Part shown: one piece after another, positions 9,445 through 19,914 of the stretch
How the letters are laid out: each line of letters opens with the position of its first letter
Position numbering within the stretch: the stretch's first letter is position 1
Assembly: GCA_029260715.1 (NCBI GenBank)
Contig: JAJDCS010000039.1
Span: 154,941 to 218,940, forward strand
Direction: 5' to 3'
DNA from: Phycisphaeraceae bacterium
GTDB taxonomy: Bacteria > Planctomycetota > Phycisphaerae > Phycisphaerales > Phycisphaeraceae
DNA length: 64,000 nucleotides
The notes under the pieces: model-generated
Seen by the model: only the letters and a program-made list of their open reading frames with translations
What the model was told of the DNA's origin: nothing
Database searches by the model: none
Program-made: the position numbers and the translations under genes

Positions 9445-10782
9445 TTGTTAGGGAAATCGTACACCTCAGTCATTATCTTGTTTGTGGCGCTATTCATGAC
9501 CGCGGCATCGCTAGGCGGGCCGCTGCACGACGCTGTCGATCGCGACAAACTTACCGAGGTTGTGTTCTTGATTAAAAACGGTGTAAACGTTAACGGCCAA
9601 GACCTAGCCGGCCAAACCCCGTTGCACCGGGCGGCCGCGAAGGGTTACGCGGGCATCGCCCAGGCGTTGCTGGATCACAAGGCCGACGTGAACGCCCGCG
9701 AAAAATCCGGGTGGTCGCCGCTTCACTTCGCCGTGTTCCATGGGCATGTTGATATCGCCGAGATGCTGTTAGAAAAAGGGGCCAACCTTAACGACCTGCA
9801 GCGCGACCAATGGACGCCGCTGCATCTGGCGGTTTCCAATGGGCGTCTGGAAGTCGCCAAATGGCTGTTGGCCCGCGGCGCGAAGGTTGACACACGCTCG
9901 ACTCACGGCGTTACCGCGTTGCACACCGCCGCGGCGAAGGGGCACACCGAGTTGGTGGCGTTGCTGCTGGATCATGAGGCCGACATCAACACCGCAAGCC
10001 AGAACGGGCAGACCCCGCTGCACGCCGCGGTCATGGGCAATCACACAGAGACTATTGACACGCTGTTGGCCCGGAGGGCCTCCATCAACGCCATGGACCA
10101 CGAAGGCTACACACCGCTGTACTTCGCCGTGGAGGCGGGTCGAACCGAATTGACACGGTCGCTTCTCGATCATGGCGCTGATATAGCGCCGGCCGGCAAA
10201 ACCGGCCTGACCCTGCTGCACGTCGCCGCACAAGGCGGGCATGCGGGCTTGGTGGCTCTGCTGATCGAGCGCGGCGCGGCGGTCGATGGGGAAGGCGCCG
10301 TGGGCGGCTACACGCCGCTGCACGCCGCGGTGGCGTTCGGCCGTTTGGAAACAGCGGAGGCACTTCTGAAAAACGGTGCGGACGTAAACCGTAAGAAGCA
10401 AAACGGGTGGTCGCCGTTGCACACCGCGGCGCACCGAGGCGACTTGGCGGTCGTCCGGCTGCTGCTGAACTATGCCGCGGCGGCCAATGCCCAAGCGCCC
10501 GACGCCGGCACCCCGCTGCACCTGGCAAGCGAGCAGGGCCACGCGGAGGTGGTGGACTGCCTGCTGGCTAACGGCGCGCAAGCGAACGTCAAAACAGAAA
10601 AAGGCACGACCCCGCTACACCTGGCGGTGGTCCACGGCGACAAGCGTATCACCGAAGCCCTACTGGACCACGGGGCGGATGTGGACGCGGAAAACGAGAG
10701 CGGGCGCACCGCGCTGCAACTGGCGATGCTCAACGGGTCGGCCGACGTAGCCGACGTGCTGCGCGAACACGCGAACCGCTGA
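9445..10782 (+). CDS. Exported ankyrin-repeat protein, 13 repeats
   Basis: After a signal peptide (VIILFVALFMTAASLGG) the whole 445-residue protein is about 13 ankyrin repeats of 33 residues. Each follows the pattern G-TPLH-AA--GH---V--LL--GA-VN (for example GWSPLHFAVFHGHVDIAEM). No enzymatic domain is present, so it is probably a binding scaffold outside the cytoplasm. The partner is unknown. The start is TTG with AGGGGA nine bases upstream. It is a paralogue of the next gene, 120 bp downstream on the same strand, and both lie between the two topoisomerase subunit genes. An alternative is a membrane-anchored cytoplasmic scaffold if the signal is uncleaved. Confidence 0.8.
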   Translation: MLGKSYTSVIILFVALFMTAASLGGPLHDAVDRDKLTEVVFLIKNGVNVNGQDLAGQTPLHRAAAKGYAGIAQALLDHKADVNAREKSGWSPLHFAVFHGHVDIAEMLLEKGANLNDLQRDQWTPLHLAVSNGRLEVAKWLLARGAKVDTRSTHGVTALHTAAAKGHTELVALLLDHEADINTASQNGQTPLHAAVMGNHTETIDTLLARRASINAMDHEGYTPLYFAVEAGRTELTRSLLDHGADIAPAGKTGLTLLHVAAQGGHAGLVALLIERGAAVDGEGAVGGYTPLHAAVAFGRLETAEALLKNGADVNRKKQNGWSPLHTAAHRGDLAVVRLLLNYAAAANAQAPDAGTPLHLASEQGHAEVVDCLLANGAQANVKTEKGTTPLHLAVVHGDKRITEALLDHGADVDAENESGRTALQLAMLNGSADVADVLREHANR

Positions 10783-10902
10783 AAGCCCCGTCCCCCCCAC
10801 CACGCGACCCATCGCCCATCACAGGAATGTCAGGGTCTGCTAGGTTATAATAGTAATATTGCCTAAGGGGCCGGTATCGAGGGGACTAGCAGCGGGCGTG
10901 AC

Positions 10903-12564
10903 ATGGGCGACGCGTTGAGGGAATCGAAACTCGTGGGGGGTTGTCGTGTACACACGGTTTGGATGGTTGGGGTCTGCGCCGCGGCGTGGGCGGCGGTGTG
11001 CTTGGCTTCACCCCTGCACGACGCAATCAAGCTCGGCAACACCCAGTCCGTTCGGTCGCTGATACGCGACGGCACGAGCGTCAACGAACGCGACGGCCAC
11101 GGCTTCCTCCCGCTGCACCAAGCGGCCCGTTACGGCAGAGCTGAAATCATTGAAGTGTTGCTGGACGCCGGGGCCGATATCATGGCCACGACCAACAGGG
11201 GCGAAACGGCGTTGCACTGGTCCACTGCGTCCGAACAAATCACCACCACACAATTGCTGCTTGACCGCGGCGCGCCGATCGGGACCGCCGACCAAAACGG
11301 CTTTACGCCGTTGCATTGGGCCGCCACCGTTGGGCACGTCAGGGCCATCGAGTTGATGATCGACCGGGGCGCGGAGGTTGACCCGGTCGGCAGTGAGGGC
11401 CAGACACCGCTGATCGTCGCGGTTGAAAAAAATCAGGACCGGGCCGTGCGCCTGCTTCTTGACCACGGGGCTAGCGTCAACACCCGGCAGCGGGAAGGGC
11501 TTACGCCCCTGCACATCGCGTGTTTCAACGCCAACCCCGAGATCGCGCTGTTGCTGATCGAGCACGGCGCGGACGTGGACGCCAGACAGAACGAGGGCGT
11601 CACACCGCTTCTGACTGTGGCGATCAACGGCAACGCGGCGATGGCCGGGCTGCTGATCAACCACGGTGCGAATATCGACTTGAAAGTCACAGGGAATACA
11701 ACGCTCTACTACGCGGCGCGTAAGGGTCACTACGAATTGGCCAAGCTCCTGTTGAGCAAAGGGGCCGGCGTGGACATCAAAAACAGGAAGGGGTGGACCC
11801 CCTTGCACGTGGCGGCGTTGGAGGGCGAAGAGGTCGTTGCCCAGCTCCTGGTTGAGTACAAAGCCGACGTCGACGCTCGGGACAACGACGGCGCCCGCCC
11901 GCTGCACATCGCCGCCCAGGCGGGGCAGACGAAGCTCGCCGCGGCGCTGCTGGCTCGCGGGGCCACGGTCGACGCGCCCAGCCACGTCAAAGCCACACCG
12001 CTGCACTACGCGGCCCTCAAGGGCCACGCCCAAGTTTCACAGCTGCTTCTAGAAAAGGGCGCCGACCCCAACGCCCGGAAGGACGACGGCGCCACCCCGC
12101 TGCACGTGGCGTGCCTGATGGGATTCCCGGATGTGGTCAAGGTCCACCTGGCCAACGGCGCCGACATCAACGCCACGGACATACAAAGCGTCAGCGCGCT
12201 TCACTACGCAGCCGCTCAAGGTCGCACAGACGCCGCGGCTGTTCTCCTGGAACACGGCGCCAAAGTTAACATACGCGATAAGCGCGGGACCACCCCGCTG
12301 CACGTCGCGGCCAGACAGGGACACAAACACTTTGTGGAGATGCTGATCGAACGCGGAGCCGACATCAACATGGCCAACAACGGCGGCGTCACCCCGCTAC
12401 ACTTCGCGACCCTGATGGGGCGGCTTGACGTTATCGAGCTTCTGCTGGCACACGGCGCCGACGCCAACATCAAAAACAGCGCGGGCGTCTCACCGCTGGA
12501 TACGGCCAAGCGTAAAGCCCACACCCGGGTTATCCAGCTTCTTGAAGAGTACGGCGCCAAATAA
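10903..12564 (+). CDS. Exported ankyrin-repeat protein, 16 repeats
   Basis: 553 residues. A signal-like segment (TVWMVGVCAAAWAAVCLA, residues 20-40) is followed by about 16 ankyrin repeats that run to the C-terminus, with no other domain. The first repeat, SPLHDAIKLGNTQSV, begins right after the signal, exactly as in its upstream paralogue (GPLHDAVDRDKLTEV). The pair therefore looks like a tandem duplication followed by divergence and repeat gain. A TATAAT box lies at 10846-10851, about 50 bp upstream, so it may have its own promoter, but no good -35 is seen. No clear ribosome-binding site precedes the ATG. Function is unknown beyond protein binding. Confidence 0.8.
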   Translation: MGDALRESKLVGGCRVHTVWMVGVCAAAWAAVCLASPLHDAIKLGNTQSVRSLIRDGTSVNERDGHGFLPLHQAARYGRAEIIEVLLDAGADIMATTNRGETALHWSTASEQITTTQLLLDRGAPIGTADQNGFTPLHWAATVGHVRAIELMIDRGAEVDPVGSEGQTPLIVAVEKNQDRAVRLLLDHGASVNTRQREGLTPLHIACFNANPEIALLLIEHGADVDARQNEGVTPLLTVAINGNAAMAGLLINHGANIDLKVTGNTTLYYAARKGHYELAKLLLSKGAGVDIKNRKGWTPLHVAALEGEEVVAQLLVEYKADVDARDNDGARPLHIAAQAGQTKLAAALLARGATVDAPSHVKATPLHYAALKGHAQVSQLLLEKGADPNARKDDGATPLHVACLMGFPDVVKVHLANGADINATDIQSVSALHYAAAQGRTDAAAVLLEHGAKVNIRDKRGTTPLHVAARQGHKHFVEMLIERGADINMANNGGVTPLHFATLMGRLDVIELLLAHGADANIKNSAGVSPLDTAKRKAHTRVIQLLEEYGAK

Positions 12565-12787
12565 CACCGCTTCTTTCTCAGGCGGTATCCCCAGTTAAAA
12601 ACCTTGGATACCGGCTCTATTTGTGCCGATCATAGCATTTAGAATAACTCCAATGCCGGTCGTGTGGCACGCAGCCCCTCACTTCAGGGGACCGGGACAC
12701 CGATCATGGGCATGGTAGAAACGGGGCCACATCCGGCGTGGGAAGCAGACACCGCGGCACACCGCCATCCGATAAGGAGCCAATGGC

Positions 12788-13261
12788 ATGACCGATTACG
12801 CAAACCGACCCGCGCACGCCGTCTCCTCGCGACGCGTTTCGGGCATGGCTCTGACAGCGATCTTGTTAGCGGGCTTGCTGTTTGCCTGCGGGTGCGGCGG
12901 CGGTGACGACGGCGGCAGCGCCGAGGCCGGCGAACCGCTGGGCGTCACGATGCCCACCAAGCTGACTTTCTCTATGACCAATAACACGAAGGACACGCTT
13001 GAACAGGTCATGATCGAAGGCTTCGAGCAGAACGTGAAGTTCACCTCGATCGCCAGCGGCGGCACTCGCTCGCTGCTGGGCATGAAGCCGATGGATATGG
13101 CTACGGATATCACCGTGTCGTGGTCCACGCCCAGGGGCAGCGGACGGCGTAGCGCGTCGGTCGACGGCTCGCTGCCCGATAACTTCAACGGCACGCTCTA
13201 CTTCACGATCAGCGGCGCCAGCAAAGTATCGCTGCGGCCGGGCACCGTCTCTGCAAATTAA
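12788..13261 (+). CDS. Small putative lipoprotein of unknown function
   Basis: 157 residues. A basic N-terminus is followed by the hydrophobic stretch MALTAILLAGLLFACGCGGG, whose LLFAC or ACGC cysteine would be a lipoprotein attachment site. The mature part (about 115 residues) is rich in Ser, Thr and Gly, looks like a small beta fold (KLTFSMTNNTKDTLEQVMI, LYFTISGASKVSL) and has no recognised domain. AAGGAG lies eight bases before the ATG. It sits 30 bp before topoisomerase subunit B on the same strand. The N-terminal extension before the hydrophobic part is long, so an internal ATG at 12845 is possible. Confidence 0.65.
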   Translation: MTDYANRPAHAVSSRRVSGMALTAILLAGLLFACGCGGGDDGGSAEAGEPLGVTMPTKLTFSMTNNTKDTLEQVMIEGFEQNVKFTSIASGGTRSLLGMKPMDMATDITVSWSTPRGSGRRSASVDGSLPDNFNGTLYFTISGASKVSLRPGTVSAN

Positions 13262-13291
13262 GTAGATGACGCGTAAGATGTGCCCCCAGCA

Positions 13292-15250
<1,959 letters not shown>

Positions 15251-15285
15251 CAAGATTATTCGCGAAGGAAGAATCTGTTCCACAA

Positions 15286-15312
15286 CTCGCCGCGACCGTC
15301 AGGGAGCGGTCC
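15286..15312 (+). repeat. SRDREGA intergenic repeat, copy 3
   Basis: CTCGCCGCGACCGTCAGGGA then GCGGTCC, between gyrB and msrA. It is in inverted orientation to copy 4 on the other side of msrA. Confidence 0.8.
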
Positions 15313-15333
15313 AAACGACATCAATGCCTGATT

Positions 15334-15361
15334 TTGCGAAAGAATCGACAAACGCTATACG
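15334..15361 (+). promoter_or_regulatory. Putative msrA promoter
   Basis: TTGCGA (15334-15339), a 16 bp spacer, then TATACG (15356-15361), each matching four of six consensus bases. It lies 58 bp before the msrA start. Confidence 0.35.
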
Positions 15362-15418
15362 CCTCCTTACACGCACCCTAAAATATCCCGAGTAATCCCG
15401 TCAAAGGAGCACTGATTC

Positions 15419-15889
15419 ATGGAAACCGCAACCTTCGCAGCTGGCTGTTTTTGGGGCGTAGAAGCCGCGTTCCGCAGGGTTAAGGGCGTCAGCGCCACAG
15501 CCGTGGGGTACACCGGCGGGACGGTGGAGAACCCGGCCTATGAAAACGTCTGCACCGGGCGCACCGGCCACGCCGAGGCGGTCGAGGTGCAGTTCGATCC
15601 GCAACAGGTTACTTACGCACAGCTTTTGGATGTGTTCTGGAGCAGCCACAACCCCACCACGCTCAACCGCCAGGGGCCGGACGTGGGCACACAGTACCGG
15701 TCGGCTATCTATTACCACTCGCCCCAGCAGCAAACCGAAGCAATCGCGTCTAAGGAAGCTTCGGAGAAGAGCGGCAAGCACGCGAAGCCGATCGTGACGG
15801 AGATCACGTCCGCAGCCACGTTCTACCGGGCTGAAGAGTACCACCAGCAGTACCTGGAGAAGCGTGGGCAGGCGAGTTGCCATTTGTAG
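15419..15889 (+). CDS. msrA: Peptide-methionine (S)-S-oxide reductase MsrA
   Basis: Repairs oxidised methionine (S-sulfoxide form) in proteins. The catalytic GCFWG motif is at residues 9-13 (nucleophile C10), followed by VGYTGG and [12 protein letters not shown] signatures and the [11 protein letters not shown] segment. C154 near the end (ASCHL) is a likely recycling cysteine. At 156 residues it is a compact, cytoplasmic form. AAGGAG is nine bases before the ATG. It stands alone, with one SRDREGA repeat on each side in inverted orientation (15286 and 15924). Confidence 0.95.
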   Translation: METATFAAGCFWGVEAAFRRVKGVSATAVGYTGGTVENPAYENVCTGRTGHAEAVEVQFDPQQVTYAQLLDVFWSSHNPTTLNRQGPDVGTQYRSAIYYHSPQQQTEAIASKEASEKSGKHAKPIVTEITSAATFYRAEEYHQQYLEKRGQASCHL

Positions 15890-15923
15890 ATTGTGTCATT
15901 GCTCGTGATTGGGTGAGCATGAA

Positions 15924-15956
15924 GAGACCGCTCCCTCACGGTCGCGGCTCGTAGCG
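15924..15956 (-). repeat. SRDREGA intergenic repeat, copy 4
   Basis: GACCGCTCCCTCACGGTCGC then GGCTCGTAGCGG, in the gap between the convergent msrA and recJ genes. Confidence 0.85.
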
Positions 15957-15975
15957 GACGGTTTTTGGGTGTGCG

Positions 15976-17748
15976 TTATGCGAGGCGAAGGTCTTTGACG
16001 TGCATCTCCGCGCGTTTTCGGCCGTCCCACCAGGAGAGCTTGGGCTCGAACACCACGTCCAGCGTCACGCCAGCGGGCAGTTGCGTGGCTAGATCGCCCA
16101 GCCCGAACCCCACCGCCGAGATCAACCGTCGGCCCTGACGCAGCACCATGCGCAGGTGGTCGCCGCCCTTGCCCACCTGCCACGCTTGGCGCTCGGTTTG
16201 TACGCCCCTCGCACACAAGAGCGGCCGGGGGTTGGCGCGCCCGAACGGGGCGAGGCGGTCAATCTGCTCGAACAGCTCAACGGACACGTGATCCAGCGTG
16301 CAGAAGGCGTCAACGTCGAGCGTGTGGACGAGTTGGTCGGGGCGGAGCTTGTCGTTGACGAAGGCGACGATGCGGCTGCGGAACGCTTCGACCTGTTGTG
16401 CTTTCATGCGCAGGCCCGCGGCCATGGCGTGACCGCCGAAGCTGTCGAGCATGGCGGCGCAGTGGTCGATGGCGTCGTAGATGGATACGCCGTCAACGCT
16501 GCGCGCTGAGCCGTGCGCCTCGGGGCCGTCGTCCCCGTCGCGGTAGTTGAGTACCACCACAGGCCGCGCGAACTCGTCGACAAGGCGACTCGCGACGATG
16601 CCCACCACGCCCGGGTGCCACCCCTCTTTGCCCAGCACGATCGCGCGGTGGTCGGGGCTGTTGTACCCGGCGTCGACAACCATCTGCCTTGCCTCTTGAA
16701 AGATCGCCTTCTCGGTCGAGCGGCGGCGGTCGTTCTCGGTGGTCAGGAAGTTAGCGATGGTGGCTGCTTCTTCGGCGTTTTCGGTGGTCAACAATTGCAC
16801 GGCTCGTTCGGCGTGGCCCATGCGCCCGCAGGCGTTGAGGCGGGGGCCGAGGATGAAGCCTACGTGGTACGAGTCGATCTTTTCGTCGCGCAGGCGCGAG
16901 GCGTCGATCAAGGCGTTGAGGCCCACGAACCGCGTGCGTTTGATCTGGCCTAAGCCATAGGTCGCCAGCACGCGGTTTTCGTCCACCAGCGGGACCACAT
17001 CCGCCACGGTGCCAAGCGCCACGTAACTGAGCAGGTCCAAGAGCAGTTGCTTAAACGCTTCGGGCAGACGGTCGGACCCGCAGTGTTGCTTGGCAAACGC
17101 CCAGCCCAGCTTGAACGCCACCGCGGCGCCGCACAGCGACGCGAACGGGTACGCGGAGCCGGGCAGGTTGGGGTGTACAATCGTGTGCGCATCGGGCAGG
17201 CAGCCCGGCTGGGCGTCGAACTGGTGGTGGTCGGTGATGATCAGGTCAATGCCTGCTTGCTTGGCGACACGCGCCGGTTCGATCGCGGTGATGCCGCAAT
17301 CGACCGAAACGATCACCGGGTTGTCACCGGCTAATTGCAGGATCGCCTGCTCGTTTAGGCCGTAACCCTCGTCGACGCGGTGCGGGGTATAGACGCTCAC
17401 TTGCGCGCCGGCGAGTTGCAGAATATGCCAGAGCACGGCGCTGGCGGTGATGCCGTCCACGTCGTAGTCGCCGTAGATCACGATCGGCTGATGATTTTGA
17501 ACGGCTTGGCAGAGTCGCTGTGCGGCTTGCGTGGCGCCGGGCAGCAGTTCGGGGTCGTGCAGATCGCTTAGCTTCGGCTCCAAGAACCGGCGGGCGGTGT
17601 CCGAGTCATCGCCCCCCCTGGTTTGCAACAGACCGGCCACGAGCGGGTGCAGGCCGAACCGCGAGGCTAACGGGTCGCGGTGGGCCTGTGAATCGCCACT
17701 TGCCTTGGGCAGTCGCCAGTGTTTGCGTATCCCCACGGCGGTTGTCAT
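15976..17748 (-). CDS. recJ: Single-stranded-DNA-specific exonuclease RecJ
   Basis: 5'-3' single-strand exonuclease of recombination and mismatch repair. The DHH phosphoesterase motifs are visible: VIYGDYDVDGITASAV, VSVDCGITA and LIITDHHQFD. The DHHA1 part has GPRLNACGRMG and SFGGHAMAAGLRMK. The OB-fold region at the C-terminus ends with LSWWDGRKRAEMHVKDLRL. At about 590 residues the length is normal. Three in-frame ATGs are possible (17772, 17760, 17748); the last gives MTTAVGIRKHWRLP, which best matches the usual start. It is convergent with msrA. Confidence 0.92.
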   Translation of the reverse strand: MTTAVGIRKHWRLPKASGDSQAHRDPLASRFGLHPLVAGLLQTRGGDDSDTARRFLEPKLSDLHDPELLPGATQAAQRLCQAVQNHQPIVIYGDYDVDGITASAVLWHILQLAGAQVSVYTPHRVDEGYGLNEQAILQLAGDNPVIVSVDCGITAIEPARVAKQAGIDLIITDHHQFDAQPGCLPDAHTIVHPNLPGSAYPFASLCGAAVAFKLGWAFAKQHCGSDRLPEAFKQLLLDLLSYVALGTVADVVPLVDENRVLATYGLGQIKRTRFVGLNALIDASRLRDEKIDSYHVGFILGPRLNACGRMGHAERAVQLLTTENAEEAATIANFLTTENDRRRSTEKAIFQEARQMVVDAGYNSPDHRAIVLGKEGWHPGVVGIVASRLVDEFARPVVVLNYRDGDDGPEAHGSARSVDGVSIYDAIDHCAAMLDSFGGHAMAAGLRMKAQQVEAFRSRIVAFVNDKLRPDQLVHTLDVDAFCTLDHVSVELFEQIDRLAPFGRANPRPLLCARGVQTERQAWQVGKGGDHLRMVLRQGRRLISAVGFGLGDLATQLPAGVTLDVVFEPKLSWWDGRKRAEMHVKDLRLA

Positions 17749-17877
17749 GCCGTTTATCATACCTGTAAACATTCACGTGTGTTGGCCTTACGGCACAGGG
17801 CGGCGACTCGACGCGGGGGCTAAAACCACACCCCAAAATGGCCGATAAAAATAGCGTCTGCACAGTGCCTTCATCAC

Positions 17878-18393
17878 ATGTCTTGGAGCCGCCTCTCACT
17901 GGGGAAAGACACAGTGACCCGAATCATGCTTCGATCGTGTCGCCCCGTCAGGCCTGCCACCCGGCGCGTGGCTACAAAGCCGGGGTTCACCCTCGTTGAA
18001 ATCTTGATCGTTGTGGTCATCTTGGGGATCCTCGCATCGGTCGTGGTGGGCAAGTTTATCGGTGTGTTCGCCAGCTCGCGCGACAGTTCGATCCAGATGA
18101 ACCTGTTCCGTATCCGTTCTCAAATCGGCGTGTACCGTGAACAGCACAACGCGTACCCCACGTTAGCGAACTTTGTCAACCAGTTGACCATGGCCACCGA
18201 CATCAGCGGCAACACCGCCGCGCCGGGCACGCCGGGGTTCTTCTTCGGCCCCTACCTCAGCCGTATGCCGACCAACCCCAACACCAGCGCCAACGCCGTC
18301 GGCAACGGCGCGGTCGGCACCAGCGACTGGTTTTATGACGACACCACGGGCGACTTCCACGCCAACGACTCCGCGGCCACCTTCGCTTACTGA
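17878..18393 (+). CDS. Type II secretion pseudopilin, GspG-like
   Basis: A prepilin-type leader ends in KPG, followed by FTLVEILIVVVILGILAS, the hydrophobic helix cut and N-methylated by prepilin peptidase. The rest (YLSRMPTNPNT, DWFYDDTTGDFHAN) resembles the GspG major pseudopilin, whose C-terminal end carries a calcium-binding loop. 171 residues. No secretion ATPase, platform or peptidase gene is adjacent, so this is an orphan pilin-like gene. A long basic leader (about 37 residues) precedes the cleavage site; a later ATG (17926) would shorten it. It is divergent from recJ. Confidence 0.85.
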   Translation: MSWSRLSLGKDTVTRIMLRSCRPVRPATRRVATKPGFTLVEILIVVVILGILASVVVGKFIGVFASSRDSSIQMNLFRIRSQIGVYREQHNAYPTLANFVNQLTMATDISGNTAAPGTPGFFFGPYLSRMPTNPNTSANAVGNGAVGTSDWFYDDTTGDFHANDSAATFAY

Positions 18394-18440
18394 CCCGCCG
18401 CCCAGTGTCTCACGGCCCCGCCGCATCCACCGCTAAGCTT

Positions 18441-18469
18441 TGTACAGCGTAAAACCGTGCGGGTATACT
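18441..18469 (+). promoter_or_regulatory. Putative promoter of the SpoIID-like gene
   Basis: TGTACA (18441-18446), a 17 bp spacer, then TATACT (18464-18469; five of six consensus bases). Confidence 0.45.
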
Positions 18470-18497
18470 TAATTTAGTCTGCTTATCGTTTACCCAT

Positions 18498-19904
18498 TTG
18501 GGCGGTAACACAGCCCGAATCGGCGGTGCCACACGCAGAGCAATCACCGTGCGAACGATCGATTCCAACAACCACCGCGGCCGAGACGGCGAGTTGCCCT
18601 TCTATATGCTGGGCGGCTTGGCCACAACGTCTGTCATGGCTTGTCTGGCCGTGCTGTTACTGCCGGCTTGCCAGCCCAGGCCGGAACACGGCTACGTCAA
18701 CAGCTCGCTGCTGACCAAGATCAACGCCGAGCCGACGGTGCGTGTGCGCATCGCCAAGGGTGTGACCCGGGTGCGTCTGGACGGCCCGCCGCGGCTTAGC
18801 ATCGAGCCGAGGCGAGGCGACCACCCACTGGCGGCTCGCGACGTTGAGCTGAACCTAGTCACGCCGGTCATCATCGATCGGCGCAAAGGGGCGTTTCGGG
18901 TCCATTCCGCGGACGGGCAGTGGATCATCTGGCGGCTGCCGGGCATGGCGATCGTGTCACAATCGGCCGAGCCGATCCGTGTGAACGGCGCGGCTTACCC
19001 CGGCAGGATGGTGCTCACCCCCGTGTCCGACAGCGACGGCAAACCCGCCAACCGCATCGACGTGGTCAACCACGTGCCCATGGAGCAATACCTGCCGGGC
19101 GTCTTGGACAAAGAGTTGTACGCCAACTGGTCGTTGGAGACGTTTAAAGCCCAGGCGATCGCTGCCAGGTCGTACGCCATCGACCAATGCGCCCGCAACC
19201 GCAGCCGCCACTTCGATCTGTCGTCCACAACCGCCAGCCAGGTCTACGGCGGGGCCGTCGCACACGCGCGAGCGCGTTCCGCGGTTAGCCGAACACGCGG
19301 GTTCGTGCTGACTTTCCGCGGTCAGGTGCTGGCTGCTTTCTACTCCAGTTGCTGCGGCGGCATCGGTCAGGACGCGGCCATCGCCTTCCCCAACGGCCCC
19401 GACATCCCACCGCTCGAAGCCCGGCACCACGGCACAACCTGCGCCATCAGCCCCCACTTCCAGTGGGGGCCGATCACACGCAGCCTGGCCTTGCTCACTC
19501 GCCGCTTCGCCGCGTGGGGCAAGGCCAACAGCCACCCCATCGCGGGAATCCGCAGCATCGCCGCGATCACGGTCACCGGGCGTAACCGTGTCGGGCGCCC
19601 GTCGGTGTACACCGTCACAGGCGTGCTTGGCCAACCGTTTGAAATCAATGCCGAACAGCTTCGCTTCGCCTGCAACTACGAAGAGTTGGGGCTGGAGCAG
19701 CTCCCTCAACTCTCCCGTCTCAAGAGTGGTTTTTTTGAGGCTGTCATCGAAGGCGACAAGGTGGTCTTCACCGGCCACGGTTTTGGCCACGGTGTGGGTA
19801 TGTGCCAGTGGGGCGCGCACGCCCTGGCGAAGCGAGGCCAATCCGCGGGGCGGATCCTCAGGTTCTACTACCCCGGCACGGTCATCGAGCGCGCGTACCC
19901 GTAA
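18498..19904 (+). CDS. SpoIID/LytB domain protein, probable lipoprotein
   Basis: Contains the SpoIID core: VPMEQYLPGVLDKEL, TFKAQAIAARSYAIDQ, FYSSCCGG and the C-terminal VFTGHGFGHGVGMCQWGAHA. In sporulating Firmicutes SpoIID is a lytic transglycosylase that cuts denuded peptidoglycan. Relatives in non-sporulating bacteria are thought to act on cell-wall glycan. The region before the domain has a hydrophobic segment ending LLPACQPRP, a likely lipoprotein site. The start is unclear: TTG 18498, GTG 18549 or ATG 18606 are all in frame with weak ribosome-binding sites. The glutamate that is catalytic in SpoIID appears as the E in LDKELYANW. Its role here is uncertain. Confidence 0.85.
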   Translation: MGGNTARIGGATRRAITVRTIDSNNHRGRDGELPFYMLGGLATTSVMACLAVLLLPACQPRPEHGYVNSSLLTKINAEPTVRVRIAKGVTRVRLDGPPRLSIEPRRGDHPLAARDVELNLVTPVIIDRRKGAFRVHSADGQWIIWRLPGMAIVSQSAEPIRVNGAAYPGRMVLTPVSDSDGKPANRIDVVNHVPMEQYLPGVLDKELYANWSLETFKAQAIAARSYAIDQCARNRSRHFDLSSTTASQVYGGAVAHARARSAVSRTRGFVLTFRGQVLAAFYSSCCGGIGQDAAIAFPNGPDIPPLEARHHGTTCAISPHFQWGPITRSLALLTRRFAAWGKANSHPIAGIRSIAAITVTGRNRVGRPSVYTVTGVLGQPFEINAEQLRFACNYEELGLEQLPQLSRLKSGFFEAVIEGDKVVFTGHGFGHGVGMCQWGAHALAKRGQSAGRILRFYYPGTVIERAYP

Positions 19905-19914
19905 AAAGCCATGA

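Noticed and set aside
9445..12564. Tandem DNA repeat or CRISPR-like array
   Set aside because: Periodicity of 99 bp is protein-level ankyrin structure; the DNA units are not near-identical and there are no spacers.
18957..19841. 294-residue minus-strand frame
   Set aside because: Antisense to the SpoIID-like gene; no recognisable domain.
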